Source: Lentinus brumalis
Lineage: Eukaryota; Basidiomycota; Agaricomycetes; Polyporales; Polyporaceae
Assembly (NCBI GenBank): GCA_001792895.1
Contig: MARA01000003.1
Span: 2,170,001-2,234,000, forward strand
Length of the DNA stretch: 64,000 bases
Direction: 5' to 3'
Shown: positions 46,401 to 58,301 of the stretch, one piece after another
How the letters are laid out: each line of letters starts with the position of its first letter
How positions within the stretch are numbered: position 1 is the stretch's first letter
Program-made: the position numbers and the translations under genes
Notes under the pieces: model-generated
What the model saw: the letters and a program-made list of their open reading frames with translations, nothing else
The model's database searches: none
Told to the model about the DNA's origin: nothing

Positions 46401-48371
46401 ATGATTTCGACGACCTCTCTCGTATTCTCCCTCTGCGCGGCATACGCATCTGCGGCATTCATACCGCCAACCAGGCTCGATGTCCCTGTCCTCCTCGGTG
46501 CTGGAGGTCGACCGATCTTGGGTGTGGGCATGGTACGTCTCCGGGTATCACCCGATGGTCTCCTCTCATCTCACAGCGCTTTGGTTCCTAGGGTACCGAA
46601 GGTGTCGGACAGCTTCAGCACTTCAACTTTACCCTCACGACGAGTCTTGGCTATTCCTCCGTAGCGAACAAGGGTGGCAGTGGGTTCACCGACACGCCAA
46701 CGTGAGTGCGAGCGTTATCCTAGTATCGAGGAGCAAAAGACCGATACCTCTACAGTTACGACCTTTCCCTCTCTCCGAATGCGAAGAGCCTCAGCGGAAA
46801 ACCCGCAATGGCTCTTGGCGCGGGGAACTTCAGTGGATCGCTCATGAAGGAGAACTGTTCACTGTCCACGAACCAGGGAGTTTCATGGGCGTATACGAAC
46901 CAGACTGGTACGAGCTGCCGCATGTTTCGCTCATTAAACAATTGCTCATCACACTCGCCATGTAGTCGTCCTCATGGATAGCCAGAGCGAGGGTTCTCCC
47001 TTCGAGAACGGTGTCTCTGGGCTCCTCGGCCTGGGCCCGATCAAGAAGCCCACAACCGCCGCAGGCTTCCCTGCCACTTTCGACGATGGTATCTATGGAC
47101 AGTACTACATCAGGAACCCTGAGGCCACGAACTTCACCTTCGGCATGGCCTTGAAGCCCTCCCCGGTCATCCCGGGCAACGGTAGCTCCCTGACCATCCC
47201 TCCTGGCTCCAAGTCTCTGGCCGACTCCGATGTTGGCACGATCCACTGGCTACAGCCGGATACATCCGCATACCAGGGGACAAGTTGCAGTGGACGGGCG
47301 TGCAGAGCAGCGTGTCTGGCGGGTACCTCTCTGGCAACGAGCAACCTGAATTCACTGTCCAGCTTGACGGCTGGTCAGCCAAGATCGGCAGCAACAACGT
47401 CGGAAGCAGTGGTGGTATCCTCGTCAACGTCGACCCTTACTACTCTGGCATCTACATGCCCGCCTCCCAGGCACGCCTCATCCGTAGGTCTTCTCGGAGC
47501 TACTGCTGCGCATGGTCTGACGCTGACGCTGGCCCCTATCGGTAGACGATGCCATCCCAGGCTCCGAGCAGGTGTCGAAGTCAACGATCTCTGGTCAAAC
47601 CGTCTCTTGGGAGGTCCCATGCAACAGCAACGTGCAGTTCACTGTCGCCATCAACGGACAGCAGTTCACCGTCGACCAGTCGCTTATCGTTGTCAACCAG
47701 GGCGACGGGACTTGCATCAGTCTCATCGAGGGCTTCACCGACTCCGCGGTCACGCAATACATCTTCGGCCAGAACTGGCTCTCCCAGCTCTACGTGTAAA
47801 TAGTATCTATCTCCTTGGCGCAATCCGGCACTAACTCTCTGCGCACAGCATTTTCAACATCCCCAAGGACGGCAACGCGGCACTTGCATTTGCGCCTCGC
47901 AGCGTCTCCTCGACCAAGTCTCGCGACATCGGCGCCATCGTTGGCGGTACCGTGGGCGGTGTCGCAGGGGTAATCGGCCTCGGCCTCCTCGCGTTCTACT
48001 TCATCCGGCGCCGCCAAGACCACTCGTTCTTCAAACGTGCCGTCGAGCTCGAGGAGGAGCACAAGGTCGCGAGCACGGTCGAGCCATACACGTTTGGGGC
48101 GGCCGCTTCGGATAACCGCCCGATGTCCTATGCAGTGTCCGGGTACACCACGCCCCCGGTGTCGCCGAACGTGCCTCTCCTGAACCAGGACGCGGGGCAC
48201 CTCCCGCCGCCCTCGTACGAGGAGGCAAGCGAGACCGGTGGGTCGTCGGCCCGTACTTACCCGCGGGAAAAGATGGGTTACCGGCAGGACACGATGATGA
48301 CGGTGAACGGCACCCCGAGTGCGCCGGTGAGCCCGAACAACCAGACGTCGTTCGCGGGGCCCAGCCACTGA
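46401..48371 (+). CDS. Membrane-anchored pepsin-fold (A1-like) protein, catalytic sites apparently altered
   Basis: Signal peptide MISTTSLVFSLCAAYASAAF at the start. The body has pepsin-fold landmarks: NGVSGLLGLGP, then ILVNVDPYYSGIYMPAS where an active protease has the second Asp-Thr-Gly. The first Asp-Thr-Gly-Ser motif is not visible in the corresponding TTSLGYSSVANKGG segment. Several Asn-X-Ser/Thr sites suggest secretion. The C-terminus has a helix, IVGGTVGGVAGVIGLGLLAFYF, followed by RRRQ and a polar cytosolic tail with a PPPSYEEA motif. Introns are near 46531-46590, 46699-46752, 46912-46966, 47488-47545 and 47800-47848. The frame is broken by one base at the G run 47276-47279; the text on both sides is clearly one protein. 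About 550 residues. Confidence 0.8.
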
Positions 48372-51300
48372 GAGGGTTTGGCGTGAGGAAGGAGCAGGGT
48401 CTTCGTGCATGTACATAGGACTGACTGTTCTTGCGTTTCTGGGTACAGTAGTGGTTTATTTAGGCGTTGGGGAGAGCTCTTCCGCGAGGAAGGTGACATG
48501 TATCTACTAGTTCGTTCTGCTCCGCAATGTCTCATTTACGGTTGATACACGCATGTGTCCCCTCGTGCTCTCCTTGCTCTGTCGTTCGCTCTTTGTGTTG
48601 TGTGGACTCACTCGTTGACATGACGGACGGACCTACCTGTAGTAATCGTGGACCTACTAGTAATTTTGGACCTCCCTTCCCCTTCTGACTACGGTATGAC
48701 TTCATAATACTCGAGTTCGAATTCTCGACATTGGACCACCTAATTATGGGTCCTCCGTCTGATGTCTATGACAGTTCAATTGAGATTCGCGATGCTCATG
48801 GATTGTTTGCACGTCAATGAGGCATACACATATGCAAAGGAGTATAGCTTCGAGATGATACCACCAACACCTCCGTCCCGACCCCGACCGCCCCGCCGCG
48901 TCCTTCGACTGGTCGCATCTCGAGCCCCAGCGGGATCGCTGAGCTCTGGAGGCTGTCGGGCACGAATCTACCCAAGCCGAGTCGACGTGATTGTACTGCG
49001 TGCTCGACGGTGCCGATGGACAATCTGGACAGTTCGCATTCTTCGTCGTGGCGAAGGAGGCGAAATTCATTGACTTGAGTACGTACGCCTTGACGGGCTT
49101 CACTGAGCTTCTTCCGTGCACGTTACTTCAGAAGCGAGCTGACCACAGCGAGTCGGTGAAGACGGGAGTACGCCTACTCAACCATGCATGCGGTCTCACT
49201 GATATAACTTGCTGTGGACGGACGCGGATGCTGGTGGGAGGCAGGATGGACAGACCGCATGTGGCCGGGTGTAATACTGATGTCATTGCGAATCTGGTTC
49301 TGCACCGTTGCCTGGCGATACATACCCGGACCGTCATGTTGAATGACCATGGCAGGCACAGACTCTCTGGACTTCGGAGCTCTGAACGCGGCCAACGAGG
49401 ACCGAGGTCAAAAAGGCGCAGCACGGGCGCGAGAGGTACGAACAAGTGCTATATCTGGACTGATACCCCATGCGATTTATGGGAAGGGCGAGACTGCGAG
49501 ACTGCGAGACTTGCGCTCACCCGTCGAACCGTGATAGCGCAGGTACGAAGAGGAGTTGGGAGTCCGACGAGGGGGCAGACCGCAGGAGGCCACAAATATC
49601 GCGCATCCGAGGCTCATTCCCACAAGCACAGCTCGAAGGCACGTCAGGAGGTCCGACTCGTGTCATATCACATCCATCAGCCCAGACTCTAGAGTTGCAA
49701 AAGACTTCTCGGGATGGGTGAGGTATTTTCGGAACGTAGCGTTGCGAGTTCTTGCCCTCATTGCCGAGGCGATGCGGTCGACGATAGCAACGAGCGAACG
49801 CTGGTCTGGCAAAGAGCGAGTTCGAGACCTAGAGCAGTATGGCGAGTATAAGCAAGAGCAGACGAAGGTAAGTATCTGGGCAAGCACAGCCAAGAGATGG
49901 GGAGCAGGCCGAGGGGACGATGCTGATGGTGGTGGGATGACAAGAGTGCGGGGACCGTAGCGCCTGTTGTCGGTCGCGGTCGCGAAGTGAGGCAGGGCCC
50001 AGCTGGATCAGGTGTCATCTTGGACTTGACCAGCTCGCCGTGCCCCTCGTCTTTCTTCCTCCTCGCTCGCTGCATCCGCCAACTCACGGCAATAGAGGAC
50101 AAGACCTCCGCAGGACGGATCTGGCGCTGGTCAGCGGCCTTCTCAGCCCCCTTGGCCTTTCTTATAATCGTACTCGGCGGCACTGCGTCAGGAACACCCC
50201 CTACGGTCCTTTCGAATGTACTCTCATCATCGCATATGCTGGCTTCTCCTCGTCCTCCTCGCTAGCTTCCAGACCGCTTCAGGTATGTCTCTTGAACCTC
50301 TCGCGCACTCCGGTCTTGCAGTCTGCCTCTCGGTGCTACCCTTGGCCTCTCCGGCATGAACGGCCGCCGTGTATGCCCGCCCTGCACCTCCCAAACCCAT
50401 GCTTCTCCATGAGCTACGTCGTTTACACTGGTCGGCTTGCACGTCGGTCACGGTGGCTGGCTGAGTGGCTACTGAACCCCCACTCCCTTCGGAAGCCTTT
50501 GTGCTGCTCCAGTGCTCTTCCCCCGCAGTTCAGAATACTCTGCCATATCACCTTTGTACAGGAGCGCGCCCTGGGTCACGATCGCACTCGCCGTGTCACG
50601 CCACTTACAGGAATTGCGATGCTAGGGTATTCTCCCAACTCGTGCTGCCTTCAGAAGCATCGGCACAGGGCTCGGCGGACAGAGCACGAGTAGCATGGAG
50701 GCTGTCGAACAGCTCAAGACCCTTCCTGCTTGTATATGGAAGGGTAGAACGCAAGCTTTCGGTCGCTGGGACTACCCACCGCATGGGTGTCCCCGCGACA
50801 TGACGATGCGGATGGGCTGCAGTTGCTTGGCTATGTGACGACTCCCGCATCGCGGCGCGCCCTCGGTCGGGTGCGCGAATGGCCGCGGTCATCTTGCCTG
50901 ATCCTAAAGGCCATGATACCCCGCTTACGTCGCGGCCAACTGAGCGAGGAAGTACTGGACCCCACGTCCCAGGAGCGGTCAGTGCTGCGGGTGGACATGG
51001 ACTGTACCGCCTGTCCTCTTCAGAACACATTCTCCTATAGCTCTATCTGGGTGTGCACGCCAGTACCTTGACATCCCGTCGCATCGTATGCAATGTCCAC
51101 GGCGTGCTTTCCGCGCACCATGGACAGGTATTGCGATACGAAGCATTACAGACAAGGGTCTCTGCGACCCAAGCCCTGCATGCCCCGGCCGACATGATGA
51201 AGCAAACGACCTGCAGTGGCTGGGGCTTGTCCCTACATCGGACAGCGCTCGCGTCCTCGCGCATTGTTCCGGTCGTGTCCGTATGCGCGCATCTCCACCC

Positions 51301-51780
51301 GCATCCTGCAGCAGATCGGACAGCCGCGTATGCATATGCGCTGTGTGTACGGGATGCCGGGGAAGCTCATTGGATCTATGGCAACTGCGATCCTTAGGTA
51401 TGGGTGCCGACGGCCGTCGTGCTCGGTCCTTCCGCTGCCAAGTAAGAGTTCGTAGTCTTGTGAATCGGTACGTCTCTCTGAGGTTGAGGAGCTTTGCTTG
51501 CTCCACTGCTGGACACCTTCACAATCGGTCCAGAATGCTGAGTAGCACATTCAATTCTTGGGGGTGTGCCCATTGGACGTACGTCGACGCTGGGCATGAC
51601 ATATGGAGCACGGCGGAAGTCGCGGAAGTCGCGACTGCGCGAGTGCCTTGGCGAAGACGCGCGCCGCCTGCGTATTCGTCATGAGTCTTGCACTTCAGCG
51701 CCCGTGTACTCAGTATCTCGTGAAGTTATGGGTAGCGGCCAGGGGTAGCATTGCAAGATCGCCAGACCATCCATTCTTGC
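48372..51780. other. 3.4-kb region with a diverged local duplication but no confident gene
   Basis: Holds a similar segment twice (about 50788-50860 and 51187-51260, both +). It also contains a 233-codon + frame at 48991-49692 and a - frame at 48814-49023 overlapping it. None gives a domain I can name. The right end must contain the promoter of the ADAM gene, and possibly a first exon with its signal peptide. Confidence 0.4.
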
Positions 51781-54700
51781 ATGACGAAGCTAACACGCTC
51801 TTCCACAGCACTCAGTGCTCCCGCAAGGCCGCTGAAGCGACTTGCTCATCCTTCGACATTATCTATTGACATCCTACCCCGACGACATTCACCAGCAAGT
51901 AGCCATGGAAAGCGTTCACTTCCCATAGACTCCCCCATCCTCCGCCACACCGACTCCTTTCGCCTGACGCTCACCGCATTCGACGAGACATTCTACCTCC
52001 ATCTACGCCCTAACGACCATCTCATCCACCCCGCTGCCCGGATAAATTTCTACAAGAACGGCCCCGATGGGCAAGCAGTGCTCTCCCACACAGAGCCGAT
52101 ATTGCGCGAAAAAGTGAAGGCTTACTGGGGCGAGGTCATTCCAGCCCATGTCTCCCCTGATCGCCTACGAGAAGACACGGCTGGGGTTATTCCCCGACCA
52201 TCGGGCCAGTACGAGCTCGGGTGGGCGCGCATCACTGTTCATGACCAAGGCGACGCAGATACCGGCCGACCTCCGGTCTTCGAGGGTGCCTTCTCTGTCG
52301 GGGTGTGGTGCACCATGTCACGACAAAGGAGAACTACCTGCGCAATAAGCTTCACCTCGATCCACACATCCAACTCTCCGATGAACACCCGGACTCGAAC
52401 CTCGTCATCTGGCGCGACTCGGACGTGTTGAGCAAACATGAGCACGCGCAGATATTGGGCTCCTCGGCGACGGCGACCGAGTCGTGTGGCCACGACCGCA
52501 TGGACTTCAACACGGATCCCATGCAGAACGACGCTATTCGCCGTTCCCCTGTGGAATCGTACACCCGGTGGTATGACGCGTTCGGGCTCATGCAGCCCGC
52601 GTCCAATGTCACGAAACGCGACGATGTTGCCGGTGGCGGTATGGGTATCGAGTAGGTCGCGTCATGATACTTGGGGCGCGCAGATACTAATCAAGGTTCG
52701 ATCACCGTAGTTTCTCAGACCATATCGGCCAGAACGCTGGCTGTCCCACGTCGCAGCAGATAGTGTACATGGGTGTCGCCGCGGACTGCGAGTTCACGAG
52801 CCGCTACGGATCGTCGGAGAACGCGACGCAGGCGATCATCACGAACTGGAACACCGCAAGCGCACTGTACAAGACGACATTCCAGGTCAGCCTGGGCATC
52901 GTCGAACTGCAGGTGCACGAACCGGAGTGCCCGAGTTCAGCGACTTCGGACGCCCCGTGGAACGTTGCATGCTCCGAGGACGTCACGCTCAACGATAGGC
53001 TGTCGATATTCTCGCAGTGGCGTGGCAACAAGGGCGACGACGGCGCGGGCCTGTGGCACCTCATGAGTGGCTGTCCTACCGGTTCCGAGGTGGGCATTGC
53101 CTGGCTTGCGACGCTTTGCCAGCAGTCTGCGTCCGGGAACAGCCCCTCGATCGTTTCGGGCACTGCTGTCTCGACAGGTGGTCGCACGGAGTGGCAAGTC
53201 ATCGCGCACGAGATTGGACATAATTTCGGTGCTATTGTGAGTCTTCTTCTTTCTGCCATACCGGGAGCGTCATACTGACCAGCTTCGATAGCACGACGTG
53301 AGTTGAGGTACCATCCAAGATTCAACATACGCTAACTCCCATAACAGTGCGCGAGTGGATGCTCGTGCAGCAACGGCTGCGAGACAGATTCCACCAATTG
53401 CTGTCCGCTCTCGACGAGCACCTGCAATGCGAACGCGCAGTACATTATGAGCCCCGTCGCTGAGACGGGGGAGATGAACTTCTCCCCGTGCAGCATCGGG
53501 AACATCTGTACGTTGCCCGCCCCGCTGACCTTCACATGCATCTGACCACGTCCGTCGTCGCAGGCTCGCTCATGTCCGGCACATCCGGCGGCCGGACGAA
53601 CACATCGTGCCTGGTCGATGCGAACGGCCCCACCTCCCTCACCAACTCAAAGCCCCTCATCACGCTCCAAATGTGCGGCAACGGCATCGTCGAGGACGGC
53701 GAGGACTGCGACCCGGGCCTGAACTCCAACTCGAGCTGCTGTGACTCGTCGACGTGCAAATTCAAGAACGCCGCCGTGTGTGACCCGGACAGCTCGGAGT
53801 GCTGCACGGACTCGTGCACCTTTGCTCCCAGCACGCAGGTGTGCCGGCCGAGCAAGGACGACCGGTGCGACACGGCGGAGAAGTGCTCGGGCACGAGCGC
53901 CGCGTGCCCTAAGGACGTGTTCGCGAAGAACGGGCAGAGCTGCGGGTCCGGTAATCTTGCTTGTGCTAGTGGACAGTGCACATCTCTCGATCGTGAGTGT
54001 TCTTACACTTTTTGGATGTGCCCGCCCTTCGAGGCTGTCCCGGGACCTGGAGACTACCCTTGCTGATATGACTGTTGGCAGAGCAATGTGCGCTTGTGGG
54101 CGCCTCCATGAACCTGAGTAAGGCTTGCCCAAGCAACAACGACAAGTCTTGCCAGGTCTCGTGTCAAGACCCTAGCGCGTCGAATCAGTGTGTCGTTCTT
54201 CAGTCGACACTCGTCGATGGATCTCCCTGCGGTGCGTGTCAACACCAGTTGGATCCGTGCCAGCTCTGACCTCCGTTCTCGAATCTCAGGATATGGTGGT
54301 ACTTGCTACTCGGGTAGCTGTAAGCCTGGAAGCTGGCAGGAGGTTTTCAAGGTATGTCAATGAAGCACTGGAGCCCACAAGGAATTGTGCTGACACTCGC
54401 ATCCGCAGTCGTGGTACGTGCACAACTTGCAAATCTCCATCCCCGTCACCGTCGTGGTGGGCGTCATCGTCCTTCTGCTCCTTTGGGCGCTTACTCGCTG
54501 TACGTTGCCGTGACTTACCTCGATATGCTGCTACCCGCTCATAGAGCTACTGACCACACAGGCTTGTTGCGCTCGTGTCGCTCGAAGCCAGCTGCCAAGG
54601 CTGAGCGGCTTCCGAGCTACCCCGGCACTCCGCCCGTGAACTTCGACCCGTCTGCGATGGTCCGTCAAGCCGGACCTGGTGTATACGGACCAAAGTAAGT

Positions 54701-55087
54701 CCGTATGTTGCTGCTGCCTGCCAACCCTTCACGGGTCTGACCGGCCCCCGTAGTGTTCCTGCACACGTCGCAGTCGCTGCTGTGCCCTCGCAAGGTACGC
54801 GGCGGTCCACCAACTCACGGTCCGCCTCGCGAACGGGGTCCGTGCCCCTGGGCTCGCAAGTCCGCAGCAGCGCAGGTAGCGGGCACAGGACATCAGGCGG
54901 CAGCAACAGGACGCCAGGGGTTGGCCACAGGACCTCAGGTGGCGGTAACAGTACTCTGTCAGCCGGACACCGGTCGAACGGGTCGAGCGGGAGCGGGCAC
55001 TACGCGCCCCAGTTCCCGATCGAGTCCGTCAGGAGTAGTCGGCAGGCATGGGTGGATGAGACGCTGTACAACGGCCCACGTAAATGA
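51781..55087 (+). CDS. ADAM-family zinc metalloprotease (prodomain, reprolysin, disintegrin, membrane anchor)
   Basis: Type I membrane sheddase-like protein. The prodomain includes FDETFYLHLRPNDHLIHPAA and VVHHVTTKENYL. The protease domain has the zinc motif HEIGHNFGAIHD and Met-turn AQYIMSP. It is followed by a cysteine-rich disintegrin-like domain (CGNGIVEDGEDCDPG, CCDSSTCKFKNAAVC, CRPSKDDRCDTAEKCSG), more Cys-rich sequence, helix ISIPVTVVVGVIVLLLLWAL and a Ser/Gly-rich tail to 55087. About 900 residues. The last His and Asp of the zinc motif lie on a 6-nt exon at 53292-53297. The frame is broken by one base at the G run 52300-52303. The start at 51781 lacks a signal peptide, so an upstream exon is likely; a CAG acceptor lies at 51809. 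Introns are short throughout. Confidence 0.9.
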
Positions 55088-55460
55088 AAGGGTGGAAGCA
55101 CGGACGGTCCGGAGTGTTTTTGGCTACGTCGTCTCGTTATGCTTTGGTTGTCTGTGGGATGGATCCGGACATGGAGCGGTTGGTTCGTCTGTCATGCCTG
55201 GACTTGTATTTGTTTATCAATCGGAAAGGATGGTGTCTCTCAATGATGCATCCCGGGTTTATAGGGAGCATGGGCTTTCAGCCTGTAAGTACCTTCAACG
55301 GTGAAGTTTCCGAGGGAGAGAAGCCACCACGATATTTGTGTGTATTCCTAGCTTGAGGCCGCAACTCAACATCATGCTCGAGAGTCGAGAGGTTCAAACC
55401 AATATATTAATGAACTGTAATCCCAAATCAGCGTGGATCCGAACTTCACAGAGTCAGTCT
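55088..55460. other. Short convergent intergenic region
   Basis: Lies between the 3' ends of the ADAM (+) and MFS (-) genes. AT-richer than its surroundings. No gene seen. Confidence 0.5.
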
Positions 55461-57713
55461 TCAGGTAGGGACATGTCGCACTCGCGGAACGAGAGCCCAG
55501 ACGACCATCATCACGGACATCATCGATACAATGCTGCGTTCAGTCAGCATCCTGCCGCCCGATATTGTCTCACGGGACACTCACAAGGGTTGCAGACTTG
55601 CGATCCCGAACTTCGACGCCAGAAGCCCTGTCAAGAATGGCAAGACCGCCGATCCAGTCTGACCGATGCTGGAGATATAGCCCATGCACCCAGTGAGGAG
55701 CCAACGCGGGAGAATGTGCGTGCTGTGGTGGACCAAGATCGGATACATGGGGCCGAGGAGCAGGCCGATGAAAGCGACCGCAACGCCGTTTTCGATAAGT
55801 GACGGGACAACCCAGACGGTGACTTCCAGTCTGTGCGAGAGACGTGGGTGAGCACGCTGCGACGCCCAGGTGGTGGCCAGGAACTCGGACGTACACAATA
55901 GCGAGAAAGGCGTAGATGAAGAGGGCACGACGTTCTCCGATCTGCAAATCCCCGTCAGGAAGTGGCATCGCCAGCGTTACGGCGATACACGAACCTTGTC
56001 GTTGAGCCACATCAGAAATATGCGGCCGAGCGTCATACCGGCGAAGAAACCAGATGATATGTAGCCGGCGTCCGAACTCCCGTTCCTCGTTTCTTGCACA
56101 TATGACACGGTCCAGCCCCCGATGGTCACCTCGGTCCCGACATAGAGGAGTGCGAAGAGGGAGAGGATGTGGACTTCGCGGATCCTGAATATCTGCTTAT
56201 ACTTGTTAGACTGTACGACCTCCTGCTGCGGACTGAGATCGTCCGCTTCCGCTTTGATCTCTGCGAAGGATGGTGACGAGTGAGCCCTTCGTTTCGTCAA
56301 TTAGAGGACAAGCGCACCATCTTGTCGTTTTCCGCGGAAGACGATCCACAGCAATGCAGAGTTCAATGCGTACATCACCGATGAAATGAGGAAGTAATAT
56401 GACCAATGCTTCTGCTGAGCAAACTGGGTCGACACGAGCGGGGCGACGAAAGCACCCAATCCTGATGAGGGGTATTACTCATTTATTTTACAGGTACAGC
56501 TAGGAGAGGAGAGATCGACTGACCATATGATGCAAGCAGGATGCCGATCTTGGTTGAGGCGTAATCCTTCGAACTCGCAACGAATGCATTGTAATGCGCA
56601 TTCTGGAGCGATAAGCCGAACCCGACCAGAGCGTAAGCCACGCACATAAGCGGGAAGGGTCCCGCTGGTGCCACCAGAGCGTAAGCAATGCATTGCAGGG
56701 TAGAGCCTGCAATGATAGTGGTGTCGTGAGCTACGCAGAGACTAGCACATAGTGCAAATCAGGCATACCGAGGACAATGACTTTCCCAAAGCCGTACCTG
56801 TCCGTCAGATACACATTCAGAAATGCGCCCGTAATGAAGCCCTGCGAATAAGGTGGTCAGCGCGATCTCCAGCATTCCGGTATTCGATATATGGAACGGC
56901 CCCCGGTCTAGCAGGGTCCAGCACATATGACCTCGCGCCCTCAACGCGCAAGATCCAATTCTCACAGCCGAGTGACTTGACCTGCAGAGCTGGGTGATGT
57001 CTGCAAGAACCTCGTTCCTGGACCTGTTCACATTGAACCCCATACGACTGGCAAACGCAATGACTAGAGATGCTCATAGCTGGATCACGATGGTGCAGAA
57101 GAAGACACAACTTACAACTGCACTTGACACAAAGATCAAAGACACAATGGCAAATCCAATCTGCGAGAGAGGTCAGATTTACGTCTGCACGGCGCCGAGG
57201 TGTGTGACATACCCCATAGTACGCCTGTATCCTAGGGAGAAGAGGTCCAGCTGTGGCGTCATTCCATCCGTTCAAGAATACGTCGAAGCACAGAGTGGCC
57301 AAGTTGATCATTCTCTTGCGCCTCTGGACTGCCTTCTGTGCGGCCGAGATAGCTGGGTTGGCGTCTTCGTCACCCCGAGAGCTGTCGATGGGAAAGCTGG
57401 GAGCACCTTCAACATCACCGGCGCCGGCTGACGTTAGTGATACACCGTTGTGATGTGAGCTGGCAGCGAGTGACTGGATGGCTGAAGAAGTTGCCGAGTC
57501 ATACTTCAAGCCGATGGGAGCCAACTCGATGGCATCGGGTTCGTTGTACAAGGATGGGGTCTGGGAGCTGGTCATGCGCTCGATGTCGAGCCCATTGGCT
57601 TGATCGCAGCCGTCGGTCGCATCGTTAAAACTTTTCTTTGAGGAAGACGGCCCACTGGCAGCGTAGATGGGTTGCGTAGGAAGGACCTCAGCACCAGTGG
57701 CCAGCGATGACAT
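55461..57713 (-). CDS. MFS transporter, fungal Bsc6-like type
   Basis: A 12-helix major facilitator. The N-terminal 130 residues are polar and cytosolic (MSSLATGAEVLPTQPIYAAS, later QKAVQRRKRMINLATLCFDVF). Helices follow: LNGWNDATAGPLLPRIQAYYG, IGFAIVSLIFVSSAV, FITGAFLNVYLTDRYGFGK, VAPAGPFPLMCVAYALVGFG, GAFVAPLVSTQFAQQKHWSY, a central loop (EIKAEADDLSPQQEVVQSNK), HILSLFALLYVGTEVTIGGW, SGFFAGMTLGRIFLMWL, a helix pair around FIGLLLGPMYPILVHHS, GYISSIGQTGSAVLPFLTGL, and a last helix reached by an intron at 55533-55582. That last exon gives VSMMSVMMVVWALVPRVR and a stop at 55461, which completes the fold; without it the frame would stop at 55581. Substrate unknown. Confidence 0.87.
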
Positions 57714-58301
57714 GTCGTCAGGAAGAAAATCGAAGTCAACCTCACGCTCATCTACTACTTAAGCAAGACTCACGTAATAGCGCTACCGTCGCCGTGCATT
57801 TGTCCTCCTGCAGGAGTCCAGAACAACTCGGAGCATGAGCGTGAGATCGCGACAGAGTGACAGGAACTAAGTACTCTTGAGGACGCGGGCGGCCCCGGGC
57901 CGGCTTGGTCTTCCCTCACTAGCACTGCGTACCCTGACGGACACGATACTCATGAGCAGCAGCAGGAAGATCACCATTATACAAAGTGCACGAGCCACAG
58001 AAAAGGACACAAGGGCAATACAACAACGGCAGGAGTCGGGCCCGAACTAAGTAAATACTGAATATGACTGAGTGCAACCAAATCATGAAGAGATCTACTC
58101 TACGAAGTCCATGCATGGGTATCAACGACTGCCTTGCAGAAGCTACAAATCTAGATACCATCAAAACGTCCAGTGAGCGAGCACAAGCCCAAGGCAGATA
58201 TGGAGCGGAGACAGACAACGAAACAAATCCCGACAACTTGAAGACACAACGCATGCCACGCCGCAATTGACGCGACGAAGCAAAGCGCCTTGACAAAAAG
58301 C
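57714..58301. promoter_or_regulatory. Upstream region of the MFS transporter gene and 3' region of the serine-rich gene
   Basis: About 590 bp between two genes on the same strand. No motif recognised. Confidence 0.4.

Noticed and set aside
48991..49692. 233-codon + frame
   Set aside because: The overlapping - frame (48814-49066) looks at least as protein-like, and neither matches a known family. Left as unassigned.
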